A stretch of DNA of 64,000 nt from Bugula neritina (Eukaryota > Bryozoa > Gymnolaemata > Cheilostomatida > Bugulidae): assembly GCA_964035545.1 (NCBI GenBank), contig OZ037772.1:3356501-3420500 (forward strand), read 5' to 3'. Under the pieces are notes generated by a model. The model saw only the letters and a program-made list of their open reading frames with translations. It was not told the DNA's origin and did no database searches. Both the position numbers and the translations under genes were made by a program. Positions 47,165-59,814 of the stretch are shown piece by piece (position 1 is the stretch's first letter; the number at the start of each line of letters is the position of its first letter).

Positions 47165-49349
47165 CTAGCAATGAGCCATTTTAATTCGATACATAGTGGT
47201 GACTGCTTTAACAGCAGCCCTGAACCTGCGCTTAGCTGGGATCTTGGTTGGGGGGTGGGGTCTATTCCTGCCATTGTTTCTGCCCATCTCAGTGTCTCTG
47301 CTACACACTCCGGCGTTTTTACATTTCAGGGCTTCCAGCTGGACCTTCAGCATGCTGATCGTATGAAGGTGCTCATAACACTGAACTTTCTAAAATTCAT
47401 CATTGAAACTATTTCTTGAGCCTCAAAGAATAATACAGTCACAGTATAACTCATTATGCATTCTATAAATCAAATTACAAACAAATCAATATCTAATAAT
47501 TATGGTGACAGTCAACATCTCAAATATTCTTATTAGACTTTTATATTCTATAATATATTGTATTTATTACACTGCAATATAAAACCAAAACCTATACTGA
47601 AATTTATACCTGCGACTGAAGATCAGCCTCTTGACTTTTACACTGGTCTAGAAGGGTGTTGACTTGTGAGTCTCTTTCTTTAGCTGAAGCTAATAGTTGT
47701 TCTTCCAAAGTCCACAATAAGTAACGCAAAAATACGTACCTAATTGTGTGAGGAAGTCATTGTGCAAAGAGGGCCAGGTTAAATGATACTGCTATAAAGA
47801 CAAACTATGCACCAACCACAGAAGGAAGTGGGTTATAAGTGAACATTTCTAGAGCACTCAAGTAAAAGCGTCTACATCTGGATTACTTTAAGAAACAGAA
47901 TGACTGACTGATTTATACCTTTACAATTTCCTCATACTCATTGAGTCTCCTCTCATACTCTGACTGTAATTGAACATTTTCTGTTGCAAGTTGGCTGTTC
48001 AAAGCGATCAACTCTAAAACAACACATGCTTTCTCAGACAACTAAAGGCCATAGGCTTCTATCCAACTTACACTGTGAGATTAGGATAAATTAAGTGAGC
48101 ATTTCAACACCACAATAAGCAGTATTAGAACCATCCACTTTCGTGCAAATAGTTTCATTGAATCCATTGCTGCATGAATGTAGTGAAAAACAAAAAGATA
48201 TGGAAATTAAAAAGGAGACATAGGCTATAAAATTTGATGGGTTTAGTGAAACCAACACAGAACCCACACTTCAAGTCATATATTTATTATTACAACAGAA
48301 TAAGGAACATCAGTAAGTAAGTATAAAAAGTATCCGTTCTCAAGTCCAAACCTCCATCTGCCATCTTGGAGTCAAAACTTTTCCTTTTCTCGTGTGGGGT
48401 AGTTGAGCCTGCATTTCCACAGGAAAAAGCAGTATTAACATTACTGGCTCCACCCACATTACTGGCTCTACCCACATTACTGGCTCCATCCACATTACTG
48501 GCTCCACCCATCTTACTGGCTCCACCCACCTTACTGGATTCACCCACATTACTGGCTCCACCCACATTGCTATCACCTGAAACAATAATTTATAATATAT
48601 AACACAAAAACAATTTTATTAAAAACTTATTGATGTTATTGATGTTGAGTTCTAGTCTGTACTTCTCCTTTAGCTGTTCATCACATCTCAACAGTACAAT
48701 AGATCAATAATTTAAAGATTAAAATTTAATTTAATAAATAATTTTAAACGCTGTATCACTGAATAATACATAGCTTGAAAATGAAACTACAACACAATAA
48801 TTTTTAGCTGTGTGTCAAAGTTCTATGAAAGCAGCAGAATTAGTCAATCCAAAACATGAGTCTCTGTATAACTTGGCTTTCTCTTCACTTTATTGTAATG
48901 GTACAAAAACAGGACGAATATTGTAAATTGATCTCAAAAAGTTGTTAGTGTTCATTTGAAATAATAACTTTAGCCAAAAATCCTGTCAAGAAAAAAGCTT
49001 TTTCTAGTAGGTGCAACAGTACACAAGTTTTATCAGTACCAAGTTGCGCGTACACCTCTACTGAAAAAACATTTTTTCTTTAGGTAATCTGAAAACCCAA
49101 CTTAGGCTATGTGGAGACAATGTTTGTTTATTTGAATTTATGACATGGTTACTTGAGAAAGACATTCTTTCAACTTTTTAGGAGTACTTTGATAAAATTT
49201 ATCTAAATTACACAAAAATTCTGCTGATTCTTATATAATGGTAAGACAACAACCTGACTGGTACTTCCTATCAGCTACAAGAGTTTGGACTTTATCAGCC
49301 ATGTTGATGGCGGACTTGTGTTCTTGTAATACAGAAGGCAGTATATCAG
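47165..49349 (-). CDS. Coiled-coil protein gene, 3' part; possible PACT-like C-terminus
   Basis: Minus-strand exons 49349-49254, 48576-48352, 48013-47919, 47739-47610 and 47389-47165. The first three join in phase, and so do the last two; the join between 47919 and 47739 does not, so an exon or border is missing. Products: VLQEHKSAINMADKVQTLVA; a repeat of GGASNV hexapeptides; LNSQLATENVQLQSEYERR; LLASAKERDSQVNTLLDQC; and a last exon ending KRRFRAAVKAVTTMYRIK, MAHC and stop. The helices are heptad-rich. The RRFRAAVKAV end weakly recalls the PACT centrosome-targeting motif of pericentrin and AKAP9 (RFR-AV--V---R), which would imply a centrosomal scaffold. That is tentative. The 5' end was not found. 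Confidence 0.6.
48437..48565 (-). repeat. 18-bp coding minisatellite (GGASNV hexapeptide)
   Basis: Seven or so units of the 18-base repeat whose minus strand encodes GGASNV with variants GESSKV, GGASKM, DGASNV and GRASNV. It lies inside a coding exon flanked by a TTTCAG acceptor and a GGAG/GTTTGG donor. Confidence 0.8.
48600..49250. other. Intron of the coiled-coil gene
   Basis: AT-rich intronic sequence between exons 49254 and 48576 of the minus-strand gene; no further exon was recognised. Confidence 0.55.
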
Positions 49350-49639
49350 CTCAACTAACCAATGACTTGCAGCACAGAGCAGGCTAAGACTGTATAGGCG
49401 TTGTCAAAGCTTTTAGTGAAATGTTCTTGATGAAAGCTTTTGGCAATAGCTTTCTGGCTGTTAAGTTTTTTGTTGAGTTGTCATCCTGCATCTGTGCCTC
49501 TACACCATTCAGCATTCTCACTCACATTAACAATTATTTTGCACCTTCTAATTAAAGGAAAAGGAATAGAGAAATAAGTAGTACAGCCAACTAAGTCTGC
49601 CTCAATTCTGTCTTTACTAAAACCTGATTGCATACAGTG

Positions 49640-49832
49640 TAAGTATACTGTGTAGGTATATAGTGTAAGTATACTGCGTAGGTATATAATGTAAGTATAC
49701 TGTGTAGGTACACAGTGTAAGTATACTGTGTAGGTATATAGTGTAAGTGTACTGTGTAGGTACACAGTGTAAGTATGTAGTGTAGGTATGTAGTGTAAGT
49801 ATACTGTGTATGTAAACAGTGTAAGTATGTAG
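49640..49832. repeat. 26-bp minisatellite
   Basis: About 7.5 units of tatactgtgtaggtatatagtgtaag with ACAC/ATAT variants. Confidence 0.92.
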
Positions 49833-49963
49833 TATGTAGTATGATACTGCTATTCTAGTAAACTGAATGGTGAAAACGTGACTAGGGAAAGAGACAGCAC
49901 GTCACAAGACCGCTGTATACAGGTGTCCTTGCCGAAGTGACTCCCCTCTCAACTACCGCATAG

Positions 49964-49973
49964 CATATAAACC
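49964..49973 (+). promoter_or_regulatory. TATA-like box upstream of the 50029 start
   Basis: GCATATAAACCC lies about 60 bases before ATG 50029, with a pyrimidine-rich leader between. Confidence 0.5.
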
Positions 49974-50028
49974 CACAAATTACTCTACACCACCATCTTC
50001 TGTCCTACAATCTCAGTCTAACCAACCA

Positions 50029-50257
50029 ATGGTAAGTCATAACCAACTTCTGTCGGTCACTCATTCAACATGGTGCATTCTGATTGCATCAATTATACAT
50101 CTGTTGAGTACTACTGCATGCTGTAGAACGGTCCTGACCTGCAAGGAGCGGATGGTGGTGAGGAGTTTCTGATTGACGATTCAGATGAAGATATGTCCCT
50201 GGACCCCCCTGACTCCGTCTGCAGAATACTCAAAGAGCTGTCCAATCATGACGAGAG
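50029..50257 (+). CDS. First exons of an unidentified acidic protein
   Basis: ATG 50029-50031 is directly followed by a consensus donor GTAAGT, so the first coding exon may contain only the start codon. After the acceptor CTGTAG the exon 50127-50257 continues in phase: NGPDLQGADGGEEFLIDDSD, then EDMSLDPPDSVCRILKELSN, to the donor GTTAGT. The protein start is acidic with no signal peptide; a DSDED patch may be a casein-kinase-type site. I do not recognise the family. A candidate later exon at 51043-51123 (LKLLNLYIKRAEEKPAELHH, stop) is out of phase by one base, so it is not included. Confidence 0.5.
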
Positions 50258-50259
50258 GT

Positions 50260-51160
50260 TAGTCTTTCATCAAATAGTTGCTTTCGGCTATCGCTTGTTA
50301 AATAAATAAACGCTGCTGACATAATGAACAGTTTTAAAATAGTGCAGACTAACTTATCCCGATGTATACATGTATGGTTTGCTATATAGTCAGTGTCAAA
50401 TGTGTATGTATAGACATAAGTAAAGATACTCTTTTAGATCTACAGCAAAATTCATGTTTTAGCTGTACAGTTTGTGCCACTACGGATAGCAGAGGAAGGC
50501 AAAATCAAACGCACGTCACTCGGTTCTGCAGTGCCATATGTTATCATTACTGTTTAGAACAGGCCATCAGTTCTTCACAAAAAACATGTTTGAAACTAAA
50601 CTATAAAGATCTGCTGAGAATAAGTGCCTGTTACTTGCACTCTAGTAAACAGCAAATCTAATGGATGTATATTTTATCTAAAATCGTGTGTTTTGAACTG
50701 CCCCTAGCACATTTATAACCAAAGAGTTTTGGTAACAACATTTTTATTTTAGTCATTTTTATATGATAGTTTTCATACTTAGCTCAATAATTGAATTTAC
50801 TTTAGTTGTCTAAATAATATAACGGAGTCATCAGAAAAAGGCAAAATAAATGTCATTTTCAATATTAAAAGTATATTTCACCTCCCACATTTAACATCAC
50901 ACATTTATAGAGTTGGCAATTAAATGACCAAGTCTTTGGTATGAATAAACTGGACAGTATTTGGCTAATGACTATACACTGTACCATCATTGTTGACTCT
51001 GTGGTTGGCACCACATTTCCCTGACTATTCTATCTTTTGTAGCTGAAACTTCTCAATCTATATATTAAAAGAGCAGAAGAAAAGCCTGCAGAGCTTCACC
51101 ACGACACAATCACAAAGAACTAAATTACTTAAGAATTACTTCCCTATATTTACAAGAATT
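50260..51160. other. Probable intron, no certain exon
   Basis: A 99-codon ORF at 50362-50661 has no recognisable domain. The only exon-like piece is 51043-51123 after TTTTGTAG. Confidence 0.4.
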
Positions 51161-51224
51161 AGATGTCGAGAGCCAGCTATGCCTCAGTTGACAACAAGAT
51201 GGGAGACGCCCACGGTTCTACCGT

Positions 51225-51370
51225 CAACGCTAAGGGTGCAATGAAAAATATGAAGAAACATCTCTTCAACATGTAGGCATTACATCACCAGTCAGAGCAA
51301 ATGTCAAGGTTAAACTCTGTTTCCTGTTGATGGACTTCCTTCTTGAATATCAGCTGTACCTTTATCTTGT
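51225..51370 (+). repeat. Segment shared with the SPOP-like pseudogene tail
   Basis: From ATGAAAAATATGAAGAAAC through TGGACTTCCTTCTTGAATATC, this matches 59520-59640, the last codons and 3' UTR of the SPOP-like sequence. The upstream 60 bases do not match, so only a tail fragment is duplicated here. Confidence 0.7.
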
Positions 51371-51379
51371 ATAGATATT

Positions 51380-54300
51380 TTAATTATATTCTCCTTGTAT
51401 GATTAGGAAAATAGTTTGGATACAAATGTCACAATTTACTTTTTATTGTTTATGTGCTTTTGAAAATCATGTTTGGTAATTCTTTCATGTTGCTGTGATT
51501 AATTGTTTAATAATAATAGATAATGATTATTCAATAATTACTTCTTCTGAAATTCCCTTAGGGTGTTGCATGTTGTCCATTTTAAAGAGGAAAGTAAAGC
51601 ATTGCCTATATAAACAAACAAATGAAGCAGCCTTGGTTTAGGGTAAACACAATGTCAATGATTTGAATCTTTGGTAAACAATAAGACATTTTCATAATGA
51701 CCATAGAAAGCCCCATTAAATTGTTCATCACTAAACAATAGTTGTATATACTTCAAGTGGTTCATCTCATGATCCTAGTTTAGCATCCAAAAAGAAAGCT
51801 CATGATAAGTAGTTTATGAGAGTGCAAGGGAATAGAATAGATATGAGGAACACAATTAGAGTAGAAAAACAAAACAAAAACAATAACGATAATTAGTAGT
51901 GAATTAACAAACAGCCATTTTGATTGGAGAGAGGACTGAGAAAACTGCATAACTCTGTTTAGAGTTGTCTTCTTAATTTTGAGCTCATGGCATGTGTATG
52001 TGCTACCTAGCAGCAGTACTATAATATAAACAAGAAACAATCTCCGTTATATGCCCATCATTGACATCTTTGATGCATCTATTGATTCTATTATCAGGTA
52101 TTAGCGGTTAAATTAGTTTTTTCAACTTTTTCTAGAATAGTTAGCTCAGCTAACAGACTGGTTTTATAAATTACACTTTGAAATGTGTTTTTTTTTGTAA
52201 TTCTGTCCTACAGTGGCAAATTCTCAGGCCTACCTTTAACAGTCAGCTGTTGGAGCAGCAAAGTATTTTGGGTTGAATAGTGTATATTAATAACTTTCCT
52301 TTTAATGACTGACAGTCTAGTAGCAATACAAATAATACTTTTACAAAACTTTTCATCTTTACCAACAATGCAGCTAAATGCTGAAAAGTTTTGTAATTAT
52401 TTGATTTATCTCGTTGCATATGACATGCTATTCATGCCAATGCCTAATAGTGACTATGTATCTGTGTATGTATATAGAACACAGTATATTATATGGCTCT
52501 GCTGAGTCAACAACCATTAATTCTATACAAATTCAAACCCAGAATATTGAGGTGTGTCTATTTATTCTAGTTGTATGTAGTTGTATTTATGAACTTTGCA
52601 TGTACCACATTAAAATTTATTTTATTTAAGAAAATTCAACATTTGTTATGCAAATTTTGCCAGCAAATGACTAAAGAAATTATTTGATTTTTGAAAATTT
52701 AGTAAGAAAAGTAACTCCTAAATAAAGTGACTGGCCCATGCTATGTCCTATTGATTTTAATATTGAACACATGATGTAATTATGTAATATTTAGCATGTA
52801 AACTATCATCTCTGGTTTGTAAACAGGCACAATGTGGTCTTCAGTCTCTACTGATGTTTTATTGGTAAAACTGTCGTGAAAACTACAATTAGTGAAATTT
52901 TAAATATGCCATAATGAATGAAAATGTTGGATAAAATTGTCAGATCAGAAAATGCATAGTATTTTGTGTTTTTGCAGAGTAGATACTGCACAATAATGTA
53001 ATACATTTACAGAGAATAATATGCTGGTAGTGATTATAGTTTAGTCAACAATTTGAGTAGCCTATGTATGGTAAATACGTTACCAAGTAAATGTAACCTG
53101 ATATAGTGGTGGTAAACTATAATATAGTTCCCATAAAGTCAGTTCTTGGAAAATATGCTATTCTTGAAACATTAAATTATTATAGATGTATAGGGCTTTC
53201 TTCCCTTTTTATATGCTTAACTCTTACTCCTGTATTTCACAAGTTATATCTTTAAGATATTCCAACTTGCTGAATTATGGTTGCCGTTGGTGCTGAGGCT
53301 TGCCTGCTTCCTTGAAACTTTCAGTGAGATGACTGCTGTGACAGGTTGACGTAACTATAAATTATTGTGTCTGTTCCGTCACGGTATGTAGACTACACTG
53401 TATATCTACAAAATTCAAGGAAGAATGTGAAATACATATTCTGAAAGCAATGGACTTGAAACTTGAGTACAGCTAAAATTGAAATATGCAAATGAGCTAA
53501 GTGTCATGATACTACATGGAAATTGCTTTAAACATTAATATACTAAACGTATGATTTACAGTGCTTTGAATAATGCAAATATAATATGTTTAGTAATATG
53601 GTATTATTCAAGTTATTGTGGTATAGCGATGGTTTTACTTACATGTTTTGTTCACGTGTTGGGATTTGTAATTTTAACCTCATCTTACATGAACATTAAT
53701 TGGTAAACAAATATGAATAAAACTAGGAGTATATGATTATTCAATCATATTAACATATAGATGACATTTACGTTCATTATATACTTGATGAATTATACAG
53801 ATTTGATATAACCTGGTGTTTACTTCACTTATAAAACCTCATAACTACAAAGTCAACACGTGAACAACTAATACATATTATTATATTTTCTTGCTATATA
53901 AAACATATATTTCAGGCTATGAGTTATGGTAGAATTAATGCTGGTATAACTTATTAGTCTTAGAGATCCTGATATGGTCAATACCGGGATGGTGTCACCA
54001 ACAATTCCTCACATAGCAGTTAGCACATTGCTTGACTTGAACCTGCGAACCAACCAGCAACTAACTTGGTTAGACTCATCGCCCGTACCTCAGAAATCCA
54101 AAACAACCTGAATATAAAAGGCAGCAAAGAAGCAGCAACAGCATTATCGATGATAAGAGGAGCAATCAACAATCAGAAGAGCCGCTAATAATCGAAAGAG
54201 TCATAGTATATTTAGTTTTGAGGGAAATAATTTAGAAACTCAAATATTTAAATGAATTTAATCCAACCAATTTCGGACTGAGAAGTTTCATTGTTAGTAA

Positions 54301-54640
54301 CTTGATATATATTTTTTGTGATGTACTAATTTTTATTATTGTTTGTTTTATTACTGTATAACTTATACTTGGAGAAGCCATCATTGAATTGAAAATTTAC
54401 TTTGAAGTCGCAAAAATTACACTTGAAGGAATATTGTTGACATTGGGAATTTATTGAGTTACATAGGTTGTTTGAGGAAACTGTCTTGAAATTGTTTGAC
54501 CTTTTAAGTTACACCAAATTTATGTTTAAAAGGCTTATCAATTTTTGTTGCCAGTATATTATACGCAGCGGGATTTCAAAGGGTCACTAGGATATACATA
54601 TATGTGTTTATTTTATTTCTTTTGGGTTTGGCTATTATAA
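51380..54640. other. Long non-coding AT-rich stretch
   Basis: No ORF above 90 codons, no recognisable exon. Near 54020-54060 there is weak tRNA-like sequence (TAGCAGTTAGCACATTG). Otherwise I see nothing assignable. Confidence 0.5.
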
Positions 54641-54724
54641 TAACTTTTCTTGTCTTATAATTTTGTTTCCATGTTATTATCAAATAGATATTTTAAAACG
54701 CATGCAAAATCCATAGTTTTATTC

Positions 54725-54875
54725 ATTTCCGGAGAGACAGGTCCTAAATTTGTCTCACGAAATTTATAACCTGAGTGCTACCATTACACAACACACATAG
54801 AACCACACATATTGTTTATACATAAATAATATTGCCAAACCATTAATAAACATTTGTCGAGCGGAGATAACTTTT
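54725..54875 (-). mobile_element. tRNA-like SINE, copy A
   Basis: Its reverse complement matches 59815-59970: GTTATCTCCGCTCGA at the 5' end, then GTAATGGTAGCACTCAGGTT (A-box-like) and GAGACAAATTTAGGACC (B-box region, degenerate). Confidence 0.6.
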
Positions 54876-54879
54876 ATAT

Positions 54880-56470
54880 TTTTATTCTACAGTTATTGGA
54901 TTGCAGACACTAATTTCAAAGCAAAATCATTCAAGTAATATCTGATTGTTAATTGTCTCCCCTTGAATCAATCATCAAGCGAAAATTTATTTTCATTCAA
55001 GTAATAAATAAATATATACACATATTTCAATAAGTTTATAAACTATAACTATTAAAAATTATTAAAATTATATATATAAAATAATTTTATTTTATTTTTG
55101 TTCGACAAAACTTTTATCAGTGATAATTTGACACTAACTAATAAGCTTCAAGTAAAGAGCAAGTATTGCTATAAAAATCAGTATACACCATCTAAATTAT
55201 TAAAATTGATACTAAAAAGAATAATACAAATGCCATAAATGAATGTCAAAAATACTACAATAACAATAATTACCTTGTTGAACCATCCAGGAATGGAGCT
55301 TATAACTTTGATGTTAATGTAGTAGGTATTTATTCTCTACTTTGACAATACTGATTTAAATGCAACAAAAAATTTAACAAAGAAGTTACTCAGCAGTTTA
55401 TGCTACATGTTAGCTGACTAAAAGTGTAGCATAGAATGAGAGCTGAGAGTAAAATATACCTCAATGAATGAATCATTTCAGGAAGCTGATGGTGTAAAAA
55501 ACTATTTATATAACTTAGTCATAGTGAAATCATACACATGAGGAAATCATGTTGACTTTCGAGTGCAAGTTTGTCATAGCCATAAAAGCAAAACAGCTAC
55601 ATATACGTGACTAATGCAATGGTTTTCTAATTATAGGCACGTTGGGAAATTTTGTTTGTTTTGATGAGAGCAAGAAATTTCACTGGCATTCCGATTAATT
55701 ACATAGCATATTATAGGACTAGGCAGATGTATATGCTGTAGAATGATTTTTGGACCTTTCAATCAGCATATGAAAAACTGTAGTCAAAAAACAAGTGATC
55801 ATAAAAATTTATTTTATATGAATAAAAAGTGACTAAAATTCAAACAATTATTTTGAAATAATATACTTGCATAGACTTGCGTGCTATACTAATTACAAAT
55901 ATAAGCTAAATAACAAAAGAAAATTATATATATACTAACAGTTTATGAAGTAGAATTTGTGACAACGATTTATAAAACGAAATAGTATAAGTTCGACAAT
56001 TTTGCAGCACCTTGAAACACAAAGTGTAAAGATGCATGCGTCAGTATACAGAGTTTGTTGATGTAAAGGTGTTATATCAAAGTTTTGCTATACACGGGCT
56101 GACAGTCAAGCAGCCACCTACAAATAATTATATATATGTGACCTAACACTACAGAACCAGGCTATCTAGGTAAAAATTACAGATTGATAATAACTATAAA
56201 ATTATATATATATAAGTGTTAAAATATCATTGAAAAAACTTGGTAAAACTTCTGTTTGACAAATATGATTCAATTTTTGATGAATGCTTTCGAAAATATT
56301 TTTAGAAAGTTTAGATTATTAATTATTAATAACATGAACAGTAACGCTTTTAACCTCTTCAAAAAAATCGCAAGAGAGGCAATTGCTAATACACAAAAAG
56401 AAAACAAGAATAATGTTGCTGAAAAATAAGTTTATACAACAGTGTTTAAATTAGGCCATAATAAAGTATA
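54880..56470. other. Non-coding AT-rich stretch
   Basis: No coding signal; several ATATAT runs and stems only. Confidence 0.55.
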
Positions 56471-56476
56471 ATAGTA

Positions 56477-56872
56477 TGAGAGGTAATAATGGCACAGTTA
56501 ATAATATAATGCCACAGGAAATAATGGCACATGCAGGTGGTAATATGAGGACACAGGTGATAATGTCACGGGTAAGAAGGGCACACAGCGAAAAGTAGGA
56601 AAACATGGCACACTTATGTTCAATTTTTCCAAACACCCATTCTCACCCTTATACCCTAATACTGAAAATGTGCCATTCTTACCTATTTTTCCACTTGTGC
56701 CATAATTACCTGTATGTGCCATTTTAACCATAGACACCACCCACAATGCATCAATTAGAAAAGATTTCAAATAACCCTTCATTGCTGAATTATTATGAAC
56801 CAACTCAATACAATCCTCCTGTAATTCTCCTGGAATCCTTTTGACAAAGCGTTGGAATTTGTCACATGTCAA
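56477..56872 (-). other. Inverted arrays of a GGTAATAATGGCACA repeat with an unidentified ORF
   Basis: Degenerate copies of ggtaataatggcaca run at 56483-56590, and the reverse complement tgtgccat-attacc runs at 56668-56728, so the arrays face each other around a 75-base spacer. A minus-strand ORF of 124 codons (56872-56498) starts in unique sequence (CDKFQRFVKRIPGELQEDCI, then ELVHNNSAMKGYLKSFLIDA) and runs into the repeats. The unique part might be an old exon ending at a donor-like CAG/GTAATT near 56712; I do not recognise it. Confidence 0.4.
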
Positions 56873-56989
56873 GTTAAGAATCTAGCTTTTTCTCTTTGAG
56901 AGGTAGCTCAGAAAAATATCGTTAAAGCTCTATTGTGCTCTAGTATGCAATTTTTACTTATGACATTTTTATTTATTATCGGAACTTGT

Positions 56990-57516
56990 TCTCCTATAAA
57001 AGTTTATTGAGTGTGTGGAAAAACACCACAATTTAGAAAAAGGCGCCACCACTTTAGTGTAACTTTAGAAACACTGACGCTGCTATATGAAAAGCAATGA
57101 TATATGATGATTGCACTCCTGTATGTTTAGGCTCAGATTATTTAGAGTAGCAAATATATTTACAAGGTATATGTAGTATACAGTTTATAGAGATTGACTT
57201 GCATGGCTGCTAAAAGTTGGCCTGTTAGTTCAAGCAGCAAATTTTTTGACCTCTATTTGAAAGTAGCACAGAAAGCAGTTAGGGTAGAGTAATTAATAAA
57301 CACATCCATGTCAAAGTAAACTGATATTGCAGAATATAGTTTGGCTAAATAAGGGAGCTAAGATAAAGGTTTACAGAAATATACACATATAAATGTAACT
57401 TGCAAGAACCCAAAAAGCCTTCATCAAACCTTGTGAATTTTTCAAATTTCAAATTCTCCCCTAAAATGTCGAATATTTCCCCTAAGAGAAATCTCCTCCC
57501 AGGTTGGGAAACTCTG
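56990..57516 (+). mobile_element. Diverged hAT-like MITE copy
   Basis: Follows the family at 39488-40058 (AGTTTATTGAGTGTGTGG, GAGATTGACTTGCATGGC) and ends CCCAGGTTGGGAAACTCTG. It is the most diverged copy in the window. Confidence 0.6.
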
Positions 57517-59030
57517 AGCAAGACATGTAAACATGAATATTACCAAGTGCATGCATTGCTAGTTACTAGACTGTTGGGTTACAACTTACAATATTTGTAA
57601 GCTGAAGAGCTATTAATAGAGATGATGATAATGCAGTATAAATTAGTCAGTCTATTATCATGAGTTAGTCACTGCTAATATTATGCTATGCAATGGCTAA
57701 CAGTCACATAGCAACTTACAAATAATTCTACTATTTATTATGATTATTATGACATCTATGATGAGGAAATAAAATGTGCCTTTACATACACATCATATTT
57801 TGTGTAAACAAGTGTTTAAATACAGTTGAACATTTGGTGTTCGAAATTTGTTTTTTTTTGTTTCAAATGTTAATAAAATACAAATCAAAAAATTTTTTTC
57901 AATAAATAATAGTAAATTATGCTGAAGAACTAATGTGGACTTGTAGAATAAGTTCGCAAGAGAAGTAACTCCTGGTTAACATGATTAAACAGTCACAATA
58001 ATATTCCTGAAAGATTCCTAGAGCCTAAAGTTCATACACTATTGTGATGCAGTAAGTATTCTATAGAGTTGGTATTGATATTGCAGTACAATTAGGTCAT
58101 GAGCTTTCACCAGGCATTAAGTTTTTACCTCCACTGATGGAGTAATCTTAGGGCTGCTACAGTTTATCGAATAATTGCAAACTATTTTGTATATACAATG
58201 CAGATTTCTTATAGAAAAGTGTCCAATTTTTGTTGAAGAAATTACTAAGACTTTTTTTTGAAATAAATGCTATATAATATGTTTAAAAATAAGATTTTAA
58301 AATTATTGTATCAGCTTTTATTCATAGTAAAAGAATTAAATGTATATATCTGTATATAACTGTATATCGCTGTTGATATTTATAAAAGAAGCGAGAGATG
58401 CAACTCCCAATAAATATTGAATCGAGAAATAATATTGAATAATAAGGTCTATAAGCTAAAGATCATACAGCACTGTCAGCTTGTAATAAATAATATAGTA
58501 TAAGATTACTCAAATGAAAATACTATAAAGCTACATTTACATACAAAACATATTTGTGTAAGAAAGTATTTGAATTACAGTTGAAAAAACTACTCAGTGT
58601 TAAAACAACATTTTATTGTAATTAAAGCTTTATTGTAACATATATACAAAAACTTGTTGTTAGTTACTAAAAAATTACGCTGAAAAAATAATAAAGGAAG
58701 TTAGCAGGGGAAGTAACTCCTAATAAACATAAATTTACCAAAAAAAGCAATTTGATTGAAAATTTTAGTTTGACATTCACACAACACACCACAGCAGTAA
58801 GTAATACTCATTGCTGTATAATCAGATAATTTACTTCTGTTACAACTAAAATTTAAATTATGTTACACAATGCTGGTGCCAATTGAGCAATGTTATACAA
58901 TTTCATGATATCAACGGCACCAGTGAAGTAGTCGTATCCAAATAAAACATGATAGACACTTTTCACATGTGCCTTTAGGACATTAGCGTTCTTCAGTGTC
59001 CAGTTACTCAATATATACAATGCATATATT
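57517..59030. other. Non-coding AT-rich stretch
   Basis: Nothing coding was recognised. Phrases such as AAGTAACTCCTGGTTAAC (57963) and AAGTAACTCCTAATAAAC (58712) recur at about 750 bases spacing, hinting at an old duplication. Confidence 0.45.
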
Positions 59031-59055
59031 TTTGTAGAAAGGTGTCAAATAGTTT

Positions 59056-59576
59056 TTGAAGCCCTCAACAATATTCTGTGAGGATAGGGTTGTGGGGGAC
59101 ACGGTAAACATATCGGGACAGTCCAACTGCCTCTGCGTCAAAGTTCCTCCTTCTAGACTCAGTGAAGACTTGGCCAACCTTCTAGCAAGTTCCAACTGCT
59201 CAGACGTCACTCTGACCATCGGACCGCGAAAGTTCAAAGTTCACAAGTCCATCCTCTCCGTCAGGTCTCTTGTCTTCAATGCTATGTTTGAGCATGAGAT
59301 GGAGAACAAACAGAATTTAGAATTTAGACAAGATGGTGGCTGACCTTCTCTCGGCAGCAGATAAGTACGCACTAGAGAAGAGTCCCTGTTTGGTAACCTC
59401 TCCATAGACAACGTGTGTGAGGTACCGTGGTTCTAGCAGACCTCCACTCGGCTGAACAACTCAAAACACATGCTCTGGACTTTGTCAACAGCCACGTCAG
59501 AGGCGTCATGGAAACCTGCCATGAAAAATGTGAAAAAACGTACCCTCAACATGTAGACCTTGCATTGCCAATCTGA
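59056..59576 (+). pseudogene. SPOP-like (MATH/BTB) adaptor, inactivated
   Basis: The first frame reads TIFCEDRVVGDTVNISGQSN, then SDVTLTIGPRKFKVHKSILS and VFNAMFEHEMEN: the end of the MATH-BTB linker and first half of the BTB domain of SPOP, the substrate adaptor of cullin-3 ubiquitin ligases. About 40 residues that the family has next are absent. DKMVADLLSAADKYALEKS then resumes, followed by a frameshift at about 59396 and [19 protein letters not shown] in another frame to TGA 59574. The deletion plus shift removes the cullin-binding part, so the copy is dead. No introns are seen where family genes often have them, so retrocopying is possible. Confidence 0.8.
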
Positions 59577-59748
59577 GTTAATGTCAAAGTTTAGCTCTAT
59601 TTCCTGATGATGGACTTCCTTCTTGAATATCAATTGTACTGCTATCACAAACACTAGTTACAGTAGTATAATAAGATCAAATGGCTGGAATTATTGAAAA
59701 CAAGCTGACGAGAAAAATTACAGCACTTGGAAGTTTAAATTCAAGTAG

Positions 59749-59792
59749 GTAGTATAATAAGCGCCTCTACGGCTATGGAAGTAAGCATCTCG
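59749..59792 (+). repeat. 44-bp dispersed repeat, copy 1
   Basis: The block starting gtagtataataagcgcctc and ending gtaagcatctcg is identical at 62155-62198. Confidence 0.9.
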
Positions 59793-59814
59793 CAGCAACA
59801 AACTTGTCAAAAGT

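Noticed and set aside
51163-51276. Small ORF starting MSRASYASVDNKMGD
   Set aside because: Its second half is the SPOP tail in a shifted frame, so the reading frame is probably accidental.
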